From positions 30,305,001 through 30,369,000 of the forward strand of contig NC_073361.2 of assembly GCF_027580225.2 (NCBI RefSeq): 64,000 nt of DNA. Direction: 5' to 3'. Within the stretch, counting starts at the first letter, position 1. Every line of letters begins with the position of its first letter. The translations under genes were made by a program, and so were the position numbers. Below, one piece after another: positions 23,557-50,254 of this stretch. Under the pieces are notes generated by a model that saw nothing but the letters and a program-made list of their open reading frames with translations, was not told the origin of the DNA and ran no database searches. This DNA comes from Misgurnus anguillicaudatus. Its lineage: Eukaryota > Chordata > Actinopteri > Cypriniformes > Cobitidae.

Positions 23557-24302
23557 GGTCACGAACGAAATAACGCTTACCGTATTATCTATTCAGATGC
23601 CACCACAACGGTTCTTTTCCAGATTCCGTCAGCTTTGACTTCAGAAATGGTTGAGACTCTCCCTTCCCTTAGGCCTGGGGTACGGAGCCCGAGACCTCTT
23701 GTCTCAGGGGTGATCAGTCAGTCTCTCCCAAACCTTCTGAAGTCTTCAGCTGTGGAATCCGCATCCTCGTCGCAATTATTGTCGTGGAATTTAAGCCACA
23801 TCAAATAATACTCACTAAGAGTCAAAGTCAAGGATCACACAGACACACTGTCGACAGAATTTTCTTTGTCTGAATTTTATATATTCTGCAGAATAGGCTC
23901 TCACCCCCATGGTGCTAGAAGTTTAAAAACCTAAGAGCCCCGATTACAAGGTTGAACACACATTTATAGTAAGATGCTGAAACATGTGTAGTCATCAGTT
24001 TCTACGTCATTTTGAAGATAAGCTTCAATTTGTCAGTGATTAAGAACATGAACAGTTAAACACAAATCTAGTGAAATCATAAAACGTATGTCTTGTTCTC
24101 AGTACATGATGTTTAAGTCCTTGGACATTGTACTTTGCTCAAAAGACAGAAAGAGCATAATTCTGTACGTTAGCAGAAAAACATGATCTCCATATGAATC
24201 ACAATTTATGAGCTTATGGTTGTAATTAAAAAATGAAAAATAGGATGAAAAATAAAACATAATAATATGAAAATAAAAGCATAATAAAAGTCCTCCACTA
24301 CA
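23215..24302 (-). mobile_element. Truncated endogenous retrovirus-like element
   Basis: The stretch is bounded by TGTAGTGGAGGA and its exact complement TCCTCCACTACA, and flanked on both sides by GTCT (23211-23214, 24303-24306). TG...CA ends plus a 4-bp target duplication are the mark of retroviral integration. Read on the minus strand, a putative LTR runs from 24302 to about 23785 (TATA-like ATATAAA near 23875, end CCACGACA). A leader follows, then a start codon with a Met-Gly-Gln beginning typical of myristoylated Gag. Only the first part of Gag remains, then the element stops at a CCACTACA end. Pol, Env and most of a second LTR are missing. Confidence 0.55.
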
Positions 24303-24647
24303 GTCTCACTTTAACAGAAAACATAAAAGAAAAAAAAATACAATACATCAACCAATTTACGTTCATACATTCACCTATTCAAAATTTCTCTATTCAATAA
24401 ATCTTAATTATTGTGTTGCAATTTCAGAATTTCAGTTCAGAGGATCCGTCCAATTCGATGTGTTCAAAAGTCAATATCCAATGTGATTTAAAGAATATAG
24501 CTCAGTGGTTCACTTTGTTCAGGTCAAACCGTGTAAGCGATCAGAGTGCGGTGTTTCAGTTCTTGCAGTTTAGAGATTCTTGGGTTAGCTCGCCATCTAG
24601 TATCCAGTTGAAATAACAGTTCATTCGTATGCTGTCTCGCGCAACAT

Positions 24648-25154
24648 GATCTCACAAAGTTCCGTGGGATAGTCACGGAAATTTGTGCTCATTTTTCCGT
24701 GGCATTCTCACGGATCTCCGCATTTTTCCGTGGCCCTGCTACGGACTGTCTTTTTCCGTGGCATTCTCACGGATTGGTTACTCAACTGCTTTTTCCTATT
24801 TTCAAACCATTTTCACTTCGGTTTAGGGTTAGATTTGGTGTTTGCGTTAGTATGTCACTTTAACTATTGGTTTATACTATTTTTTCTGATTTATTCTAAA
24901 CTTTAAACAATTGTTGCCTGGTGTTGGGGTTAGAGTTGGGTTTGGGTAGGGATGTCATTTCATGTAAATCTAACCCTAAACCGAAGCGAAAATGGTAAGA
25001 AAATAGGACAAAACAGTTGAGTAACCAATCCGTGAGAATGCCACGGAAAAAGACAGTCCGTAGCAGGGCCACGGAAAAATGCGGAGATCCGTGAGAATGC
25101 CACGGAAAAATTAGCACAAAATTCCGTGACTATGCCACGGAAATTCGTGAGATC
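24648..25154. repeat. Palindromic element with internal 'tttttccgtggc' repeats
   Basis: 'gatctcacaaagttccgtg' at the left pairs with 'cacggaaattcgtgagatc' at the right, and the arms continue inward for about 150 bases. Inside each arm the motif 'tttttccgtggcattctcac' is repeated with near-regular spacing. The same peptide frame appears on both strands because of the symmetry; it is not a gene. Confidence 0.75.
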
Positions 25155-26034
25155 AGGTTGGTCTCGCAATACGCTGATTATCCAAAGGTCCGATCCGGCG
25201 TATTGCTGTCCACAAACTTTTCCGTGTAGGAGAAAAAAAACCTGGCCAAAACCGTCTTCAAAACACTCCTCAAAACCACCGCTAAGATGTTATAGGGTTG
25301 ACTCTTGATGAACAAAATTTTAAAAGTGTTAAATAAGCCTAATTTCGGAGTTTAGTTTAAGGTGTCTGGATTCCGTGTGTATCTTATCGATTTCCGTTAG
25401 CGTCTGCCGTTAATGTTAAAAAAAAAACAGCTTGTGCATAACTGTGAAAGTGTCTTAAAGGGGCAGAGTGATATTAAACTAAAGGGATGGTTCAACATCA
25501 TTAAAAGAATTGAAACTTTTACAAAATCAATATTTTAATATATTGTGTGGTTTCTAAATAACGTATTTATCTATTTATTGCTATTTATTAATTATATTAT
25601 ATATTATTATATATATTATTTATTTCACTTATATTATTTATGGTTCTATTTGAACTGTGGGCTACACGGTTCTTTTCTAAAATTCGAGAAAATCTTTCGC
25701 TACACCTTTAAAGCAAAGATTGAAGTAAAATCTTGTTGTCCGCTGGAAAAGAAGTCCCTGACCGACTGTGTGGACGTTTCACATATCTTTACATTGCCAT
25801 GGGTAATGTGCAGTGATTATCATAAATAAAACACAGCTATTGACCAATCAATCAGAATCAAGGACTGGAACTAGCTGTTAAATAATCATTTAAGCTAATG
25901 TTTTCAATAATATGAGGTGTCACAACTGTCGCTGTCTATCGTGATATAATAATAATTCCCTTTTTTTGTCCACGAACCAAAGCGTCCCCGGCAGCTCCTG
26001 TTTATTGTGGTACTTTGTTAACTGGACAGCAGCC

Positions 26035-42392
<16,358 letters not shown>

Positions 42393-42551
42393 TTCATTTG
42401 TGTGAATGTGTGTGTGTGTGGATGAATGTTTGTGTGTTTTATAAAGATTATGCAATATTGACATTCAAAGAATTGTTTTAAAGTTTTTAGGAAACTCGTT
42501 ATACATACTATATGTTGAAAGTTGTTGTTTTTTATTGAGATCATGCATACT

Positions 42552-42937
42552 TTAAAGGTGCAGTGTGTAATTTTTTGAAGGATCTCTTGACAGAAATGCA
42601 AAATAATATACAAAACTATATTATCAGGGGTGTACAAAGACCTTTCATAATGAACCGTTATGTGTTTATTACCTTAGAACGAGACCTTTTTATCTACATA
42701 CAAAGAGGGTCCCCTTACATGGAAGTTGCCATTTTGTGCCGCCATTTTTCTACAGAAGCCCTTAACGGACAATTTTTTTACTAAGTTGTCTCCGACGATG
42801 ACATGTTTGTCCAGTGCCAGCTACCGTAGCTTCTCTATGTGTTTTACAAGCAAGGGGTGAGCAGTGGACTACGCCGTTGGTTGCAATTCGCAACCTCACC
42901 ACTCGATGCCGCTAAAATTTACACACTGCACCTTTAA
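42552..42937. repeat. GGTGCAGTGTG MITE, copy c
   Basis: TTTAAAGGTGCAGTGTGTAA to ACACACTGCACCTTTAA, full length. It probably lies within the 3' UTR of the lamin-tail gene. Confidence 0.85.
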
Positions 42938-43058
42938 TGTGCATGTTGTCATGAACGAGCAATGATAGCAAGTGTCATGAGACTTTAGCTTGTGTTATGC
43001 AAAGATAAGGTCGTTCTTTTAAGTTACAACATTTTGTAATACTTCAAACAGCTGAAAA

Positions 43059-43219
43059 CGACGTTGTCTCAGACAATGAAATGTTTGTCATGTGATAGCC
43101 ACCATAGCTTCACAATGCTTTGCTTTTTAAAAAGGAGGGGTGAGCGGCAGACTAAGCAGTTGGTTGCAATTCACAGTCTCGCCACTAGATGCCACTAAAA
43201 TCTACATAGTGCACCTTTA
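43059..43219. repeat. GGTGCAGTGTG MITE fragment
   Basis: The right half only ('gccactagatgccactaaaa', 'gtgcacctttaa'). Confidence 0.65.
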
Positions 43220-43870
43220 ACCTTTACAAATCATTCCTTTCAGATATAAATGAAACGAGACATGCAGATATTTTAAGATTTCAATTTCACCTGTTAATAC
43301 GGCTAAACATCTTCCATTCAAAACATCAGATTTAAAATAGCGCCAGATATTGTAATCACTCCAGATATCGCTCACACAATCATGTTTTTGGGTGTGTGTG
43401 TTTACAGATTTGCTTTTATGTATCTATTGTTTATGTGTTATAAATTGTTCTCAGGTTCATCAGGTACAATGTATGTACAGGTTAAGACAATTAAAAAAGA
43501 TTTGGGTGAATAACTCCAAATGTCTCCTGTATGACCCTCACGCTGTATCCTCCATTAGTTGTACATTAGTCAGACCGTTTCACTTGTGGACTGATAGTCT
43601 TTGTTACTAATTTTTAAAGGTTTGTCACAGTTCAGCCGGTAGTGAAGCATACTTTTGCGGTCTAGACAAAACAGAAAATATACAGGAAACAAAGGGTCAC
43701 TGTGATGGGCGGTAGTGTTATTTTTATCAGAGCAGAACTATACATTTGACATGTTTTATTATTGAGTAAAAGTTTTATCATGTTGATTTGTTTTTATTCT
43801 TCACTTGTTTCTTATTGATTATTGATGATCAGTCTTATTTGTCAGGTGCATTTTTGTAAATTACATTGAA

Positions 43871-43876
43871 AATAAA
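43871..43876 (+). terminator. Candidate poly(A) signal of the lamin-tail gene
   Basis: AATAAA followed by a T- and GT-rich stretch ('gaattgtttgtttattggct'). It would give a 3' UTR of about 1.5 kb containing one full and one partial MITE. I see no equally good signal nearer the stop codon. Confidence 0.4.
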
Positions 43877-44720
43877 GAATTGTTTGTTTATTGGCTGTGC
43901 ATGACTGTCATGAATATGAGGGTCTGTATACCTGTAAAGCATGACCACATTCAGTATTTATAGCTCTCTGTCTGTTTGTCTCTCTCTCTCTCTTTCTTTC
44001 TTTCTCTCTCTCTCTTCCTGTTCTTTCATTTGCACTTCCTGTCCTGTTTCTATCAGGCTGCATCTTCTTAAGATAGAAACATTTACAAGTGTCTTTGTTT
44101 ATTATCAATTCCCATTTCATTTATTGCACACATTTGTTTATTTGTATTCATTGCATGCACCTCAATGTGTCAATATGTACTTTTGTTTGTGTGAAACTGC
44201 TTTATATGTCTTTTGCTTTATATGAGCAAACCTGTGGACATGCGTGTGTGTCTGTGCGTGCATGTGTGTGCGGTTTTGTTCACACAGTGACAGCATGCCA
44301 GAGATGATGCTAGATTTTAAAAAGTGCATCTGTGGCCAACAGCACAGGAAGTGATGGAGGTGTGACAGGAAGAAAAGAAAGAGAGGGAAAGACAGACAGA
44401 CAGACAGACAGACAAAGACCGAAAGTGTCTTATGAAGTGGGGTAAAGAGGAGCTGTAGGTTTTCGGTGATGGTGTAATGGTGCTGTAATCCAAACATCAC
44501 ATCTGTACAGACCAGCGACCTGCTGAAAGAGATTCGATTAATCGTGAGTGATCTCCTCTGTGTGTTTTTCTGTTTAGTAGCTGTCTTGAGGAGCGTGTTT
44601 GAACTTAACAATGTGACTTGAGTATCAAGTAAGGTCTGAAATGTTGAAATTGCAAGGGGAAGTGTTTCATGTTGCATTATTTTCTGATTAAATTCAATGC
44701 ACATACAGTTTTTGTGACAT

Positions 44721-45003
44721 TTAAAGGGATAGCTCACCCAAAATAAAAATTCAGTCAACATTTTTTCATTTTCATGTTATTCTTATCCTGCATAAATTTC
44801 TTTTTTTTCTGATGAACACAAAAGAAGATATTTTGATAAATGATGGTGAGAACACAGCTGATTTGACTTCCATCGTATTTGTTTTTTCTACCCTGAAAGT
44901 CAGTATTTACATTCAGCTGTGTGCTTACCATCATTTATCAAAATATCTTATTTTGTGTTCACCAAAAAGGAGGATGAGAATTTTGGGTGAACTGTCCCTT
45001 TAA
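44721..45003. repeat. MITE with AAAGGGATAGCTCACCC ends
   Basis: TTAAAGGGATAGCTCACCCA pairs with TTTTGGGTGAACTGTCCCTTTAA (outer part). The arms meet around 'cagctgatttgacttccatc'. It is a typical fish TTAA-ended element of 283 bp. Confidence 0.85.
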
Positions 45004-45679
45004 GAAATAGATTCTCTTAGTATTTAGTATGCCCTCATTTTGCTTTTCAGCTGGCATCTGATGATCCAAATTATCACAAAATGATCTCACAATCTTCTAA
45101 AAATACATCTTAAGTTAAAACAGTGTCACCCATCATGCTGTCAAATCTGTAAAAATTTGAAAAAATTATTCACTTAGTTACTTTTTTATGCTTATCAAAG
45201 TCATAAAAGCTTCTCAAAGGTTTTAATAAGGATCGCTGCTCATTTGTGTGTGCCAAAAACATGCACACTAACAAAGGCTTCATTGGTGGTTTTAACTCAT
45301 GGTTGGGTTAAATATGGACAAAAACAACCCTTGGTGTAAAATAAAATTCATTTTTGACCAAATCACTGAATCAACTTGGTTAATATGGTCCAGTGGTTGG
45401 AGCGCTGTGTTTGAGAAACACACAATTCAGTTACCATAAAACCATATATTATGCACATTATGGGATCTCAAACAATGCAAACAGGATTTTTCAAGAAGCT
45501 GATGTGTAATTTTATTCGATATCAGTGAATCTGGTATAGTGGGATAGTGCAATAAAGTACATTTAATGGTACATAAATGTTTTTGCTAAAGAGATGTTTT
45601 AGTTAATTTGTGGATGTTGTTTTAAAATATTTATTTCTGCGTTTGGTAATTTTTTTTCTTGCAGCTCAGTCACTGGTGA

Positions 45680-45872
45680 GGCACCTTTATTTAAAAAGTA
45701 CATTTTTGTACCTCAAAGGTGCATATTGATACCTCAAAGGTACATAGTTGATACCTACAGTACAGGTACATACAGTGTCTGTTCCAAATGGTACATATTA
45801 GGACCTTTTTAAAAGGTACCGTCCCACAACATACCGTGACAACTTTTGTACCTTTTTTTTCTGAGAGTGTAG
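45680..45872. repeat. Short 'gtacctcaaaggtac' MITE
   Basis: 'aaaaagtacatttttgtacc' at the left and 'aacttttgtacctttttttt' at the right frame tandem 'cctcaaaggt' motifs and 'ggacctttttaaaaggtacc'. Compare 17225-17372. Confidence 0.6.
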
Positions 45873-46645
45873 GAGCAGCGCAAAATGTTGTGGGTTTAAT
45901 TTTAGGCAGCACTTATACTGATACTGACCGTATATCTTAAAATGCACTGTGTGCAAAGTGTCTGCCAAATGCATAATTGGAAATAGATTGGAGGATTGGA
46001 TATTTGTGTATGTGGTTTTGTTTATGCTGAATGTTGAACTTGCTAAACAGAAAGATATTTTCACTGCTCATAAAGACCGCAGTCAGTGACTCAAATATAC
46101 TTACTTAAATAGTTTGGGCAAATCATTGTCTCGACTAATCTGACTGTCCTGTAATCAGCAGAAATACAGAAGTTAATCGAGATTACTTCATTTGAGAAGA
46201 GGATTTGCGTGTGTTGTTTACAAAGAGTGAGAAAGGACAAATTGATGTGAAAGGAGGAGTTTTTAAACTGTGGGTCGGGGACCCACAATAAGGTCGCTGT
46301 ACTGTTGTATTATATACCATTATATGTTAATTTGAGTGCTGTCGAAAAGTGCTATATAAATGTAACAATTTATTATTATTATTATTATATTAAATTCCAA
46401 ATTATATTAAGAAATTTCAATTGAACTTTTAATTAATATTTTATTAATAAAATTAGTAAAAACAAAATTACTCAATTATAAAGAGGTAAAATGTGTATTT
46501 TTCTACTATTCCCATTTAAAAATATATTGGTGGGTCCCGAGATAGATTATTCTTGTTTAAGTGGGTCACAAAATGAAGAGATTGGGACAACTAAAATAGA
46601 TGACATCATAGAAAAAGAGGGGAATATAAGACTGAGTTATAGAAA

Positions 46646-47334
46646 ACACACTCAAAAAATGAACTTTCACGTTTGCCAATTTTACTTAATTCTTTCATGG
46701 TGTAATAACTTAAAAAATGTAAACTTAATTTAATCTAGTTCATATAACAAAAAAATGTGTCTTGTCAGCTTTACTTAAAAATTATTTGTTCAGCCAACAT
46801 AACATTATTGCATAAAAGTAACAGATTAATAAAACCAATACAGACTTGCATCTCATTGGCTGAGGATTTTGCAGTGTATTATGGGTAATTGTTGTTCTGG
46901 CACCCTCTTGTAGAAGTGTAGCACCATAAGATAGGTACGTGAGTAATAAGTGGCCTAATATGAGTCAATTAACTTGTTTTGATATATTTTAGAACAAAAC
47001 AAACAAACCTTTTGGAATGTTACGTTCCATTTCAAATATGTTTGTAATATGTTTGATAAACTTTAATAAAATAAAGAAGTGGACTTAAATTCTAATTAAA
47101 AGGGTAAGAGTTTATAAAATGGCATTATTCAAATTTTATGTCATCATTAATAAAGAAAATGTACAGTTAACTAAATTTTTATTTGTTGACTCTACTAAGG
47201 CTTGTTACGTTTACTTAAACTTCTTTTGTAAAATGAACAAATGTATTGTTTGTTGAGGTTACTTAAATAAATTGTGTGGAACCTGTTGACATAATATTTT
47301 TAATTAAACCCAACATCTCATTTTTTGGAGTGCA
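46646..47334. repeat. Inverted-repeat element with CTCAAAAAATGA ends
   Basis: 'acacactcaaaaaatgaact' at the left is answered by 'catctcattttttggagtgc' at the right. The interior has repeated 'acttaaa'-like motifs and is very AT-rich. Confidence 0.5.
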
Positions 47335-48514
47335 GTAAAAAAGTATTTAAAAAATATAATATATTTTGTTTTATTGATATGATGCTAATTATTAATTATG
47401 ATATTGATACGAGGTATTAGGAGGTGAGGTATCTATGAGCCTTTTTAAGAGTCTATTTTTGAATATCCATAATTATCCAATACACCCTAAAATACTGGGT
47501 TATTTCAACCAAGAATTGGGTCAAAAAGGGACTAACCCTGCCTTTGGGTAAAAGTAACTCAAAAATTGCTTATATTCGACCCAACAATGGGTTAAAATTG
47601 CAACTCAATCAGTTGGGTTTGCCCTTTTTGATCCAATGCTGAGTTGAAAATAACCTGGAGTGGGATATTTTTGAGCAACAAAAGGAACTTGTCTAAAACA
47701 AGACCAAATTTGGGTTGTCAGTGAAGGTCCAAGAATAGATGATGCGTAGACAATGTAGAAAGAGAAATGAAAGCAAACACTTTGAACACCTGTTGGCTTT
47801 GCTTACATGATGGAATATCGTATATCTCACAAGTTATTTGGCCAAAAACGGCATTCAAGGTTATTTAGGGGTGGAAGTGGGTTGCTCATAGCCGGTCTAT
47901 AGTATTGGGTCTCAATTATTATATGCAGACAACGCATATTTCTAGTTTTTTGGTTTGCTCTTTGTTTCTGCACATGTGGTGAACATCTGTGAAGATCTGC
48001 TGACTCTTCTGTTTCTGGTAGCTTGTCGACCTTTTCTGGGTTCATTTGTTTTTTAACGTGTGCATATATTTAAGTCTGTCTGGGACGTCTGTCGTGTTGT
48101 AACCATAGGAACCCAGCATTTGTTGGCGTATGTGGGTAATGAGGTTGAATGATGTCACGTCCGAGTTCATATCTGTTTCTTCAGAACTGATGTGTGCTGG
48201 AATATCTAGACCAGACAGCATGCCTACAGCCAAATCAAGTGTATACAAAGTGCACAATGCCATGTATGGCGAGACCACAGTCGCCATTACAATGTAGCTT
48301 TCAGTGCACCTTAAAACATTAGACGTCGAGTACGAGAAATGATTTATAATGCATATCTGAACGTGTGGCATTGAAAGCTAATGAATCATTTGCATATAGA
48401 TCAGTAACAGGATCAGTCATGCTTTAAATTACTGAGAACTGATTTCCATCTTTAAAAGAGGTGTCATATGTTATCAACATTAGACAAGCCACATATAAAT
48501 GATATCATATCAAC

Positions 48515-50035
48515 ATATGGCGCACTTCATGTGGACTTTCGGTCTCGTGGCCTTAAATTGCGCGTGCTCACTTAGTCTACAAGTCCGTAGGGTGTCCCAT
48601 CTGTCATTTTTATGCTCCAAAGTGTGCTCATCAGCGCACCCTTTGCACCCTTGATGCGGTCTTCGGTGAAGCCTGCACTGTAGCAGGCTTTGCGCACTTT
48701 ACCAACCCAGAAGTCCTTGCGAAAGAGCTACCAGACGACGGAAGGGAGAAGTTCTCACTGATAGGCAACTTCTCTTCCTATTTCCGTTATGACGCTTGAG
48801 TCTGTCCCAAAATATGACTCCGGTGTGCCCTCGTGGACTCACGTCAGGTCCCTAAGGTCTGCACTACATGATGTCATCAAAGTCTGGACTCTGAGGAAGT
48901 CCACAAGTACGGAGTGTGCCATTTGGGACAGGGCCTGTGGAGCCTGCAGCAGTGCACGCTTTGTTGAAGACCACATCAAGGGTGCAGATGGGACACCCTA
49001 CAGACTCGTAGACTAAGCAAGCATGCGCAATTTAAGGCTACAAGACCAAAAGTCCACATGAAGTGCGTTGTTTGGGACAGGACCTCAGACGACATGTTTG
49101 TCCTGTGGTGGCTTCCATGGCCCTGTCCCGGGTGGACACTGCGGGCTTGTGGTCCTCCTCGGAGTCCACACTTTGATGGCATCGTAGAGTGCAGACTTTA
49201 GGGACCCTTGATGCGAGTCCACGTGGGTGCACTGGAGTCATATTTTGGGACAGACTCGAGCGTCACGCCGGAAATAGGAAGAGAAGTTGCTCTTCAGTGT
49301 GAACTCCTCCCTTCCGTCGTCTGATTGGTCTGTTTGTTCTTTTGCAAGGACTTCTGGGTTAGTAAAGTGCGTCAAACCTGCTACCGTGCGGGCTTCGCCG
49401 GAGACCGCATCGAGGGGGCGGGGAGGGCGCTGATGGGCACACTTTAAAGCGTAAAAATGACAGATGGGACACCCTACAGACTCTTAGACTAAGCGAGCAC
49501 ACGCAAATTAAGGTCACGAGACTGAAAGTCCATATGAAGTGCGCCGTTTGGGACAGGACCTCAGACGACATGTTTGTCCTGTGGGGGCTACCATGACCCT
49601 GTCCCAAATGGCACACTTCAGGCTTGTGGTCCTCCTCAGAGTCCACACTTTGATGACATCATAGCGTGAAGACTTTAGGGACCCTTGACTCGAGTCCACG
49701 TGGGTACACCGGAGTCGTATTTTGGGACAGACTCGAGCGTCACGCCGGAAATAGGAAGAGAAGTTGCCCGTCAGTGTGAACTTCTCGCTTCCGTCGTCTG
49801 ATTGGTCTGTTTGCTCTTTCGCAAAGACTTCTGGTTTGGTAAAGTGCGCAAAGCCTGCTACAGTGCGGGTTTCGCCGGAGACCGCATCAAGGGGGCAAAG
49901 GGGGTGCTAATGAGCACACTTTAAAGCGTAAAAATAACAGATAGGACACCCTAAGGACTCTTAGACTAAGCGAGCACTCGCAATTTAAGGCCATGAGACC
50001 GAAAGTCCACATGAGGTGCGCCATTTGGGACCGGG
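48515..50035. repeat. Array of one inverted and two direct 476-bp units upstream of nlrc3
   Basis: Two direct copies start at 49081 and 49557 ('gacctcagacgacatgtttg' in each). The stretch 48515-48900 is largely the inverse of the same unit, and the two orientations meet near 48900. All three share 'ccgtcgt' blocks, 'gtccacactttgatg' and 'gcgcaatttaaggc'. GC content is well above its surroundings. Open frames here are repeat artefacts. It ends about 130 bases before the first recognised nlrc3 exon. Confidence 0.75.
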
Positions 50036-50178
50036 CCCATATGCGTTTTAAAATTGGGGGGTGAGCTGTAGGTTGCAATATCATAATCCCACCACTAGAT
50101 GCCGCATTTGTGCCAGAAATTTGTGCTTCTGGTTTTGGTCGCTTTAAGGATTTTTTTGTTTTTCAGCATTGCAAAAAA

Positions 50179-50205
50179 ATGGATCCAACGACTGAATCAC
50201 ACTGA
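50179..50205 (+). other. Upstream ORF of nine codons in the nlrc3 leader
   Basis: If transcription includes the exon starting at 50167 (acceptor GTTTTTCAG), an ATG at 50179 opens a nine-codon frame ending in TGA. This is out of frame with, and 50 bases before, the proposed nlrc3 start at 50255. It might reduce translation; this is an inference. Confidence 0.35.
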
Positions 50206-50254
50206 TGCTCTGATAGCACACACAGCTGTATGCACTTTCCTGGCATGCTCTGGG

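Larger units (their letters stand above)
45004..48514. other. Gene-free intergenic stretch
   Basis: It holds small repeats: a 'gtacctcaaaggt' element (45680-45872), a 'caaaaaatga' inverted-repeat element (46646-47334) and a 'gggttgaaaataac' palindrome (about 47490-47670). The open frames are short and without splice context. No gene is seen between the lamin-tail gene and nlrc3. Confidence 0.6.

Noticed and set aside
24685..25117. The same roughly 73-residue peptide on plus and minus strands
   Set aside because: It is the two arms of the palindromic element at 24648-25154, not a duplicated gene.
25545..25829. 94-codon open frame before the lamin-tail gene
   Set aside because: It is hydrophobic and AT-driven at its start, with no family resemblance; it lies in the predicted 5' intron.
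44162..44761. 199-codon minus-strand open frame
   Set aside because: It crosses a MITE end and a (CAGA)n run, has low-complexity composition and no splice or homology support.
48789..49699. Open frames of 60-95 codons before nlrc3
   Set aside because: Similar frames recur in each unit of the inverted/tandem array and on both strands, as expected for repeat DNA of higher GC content.
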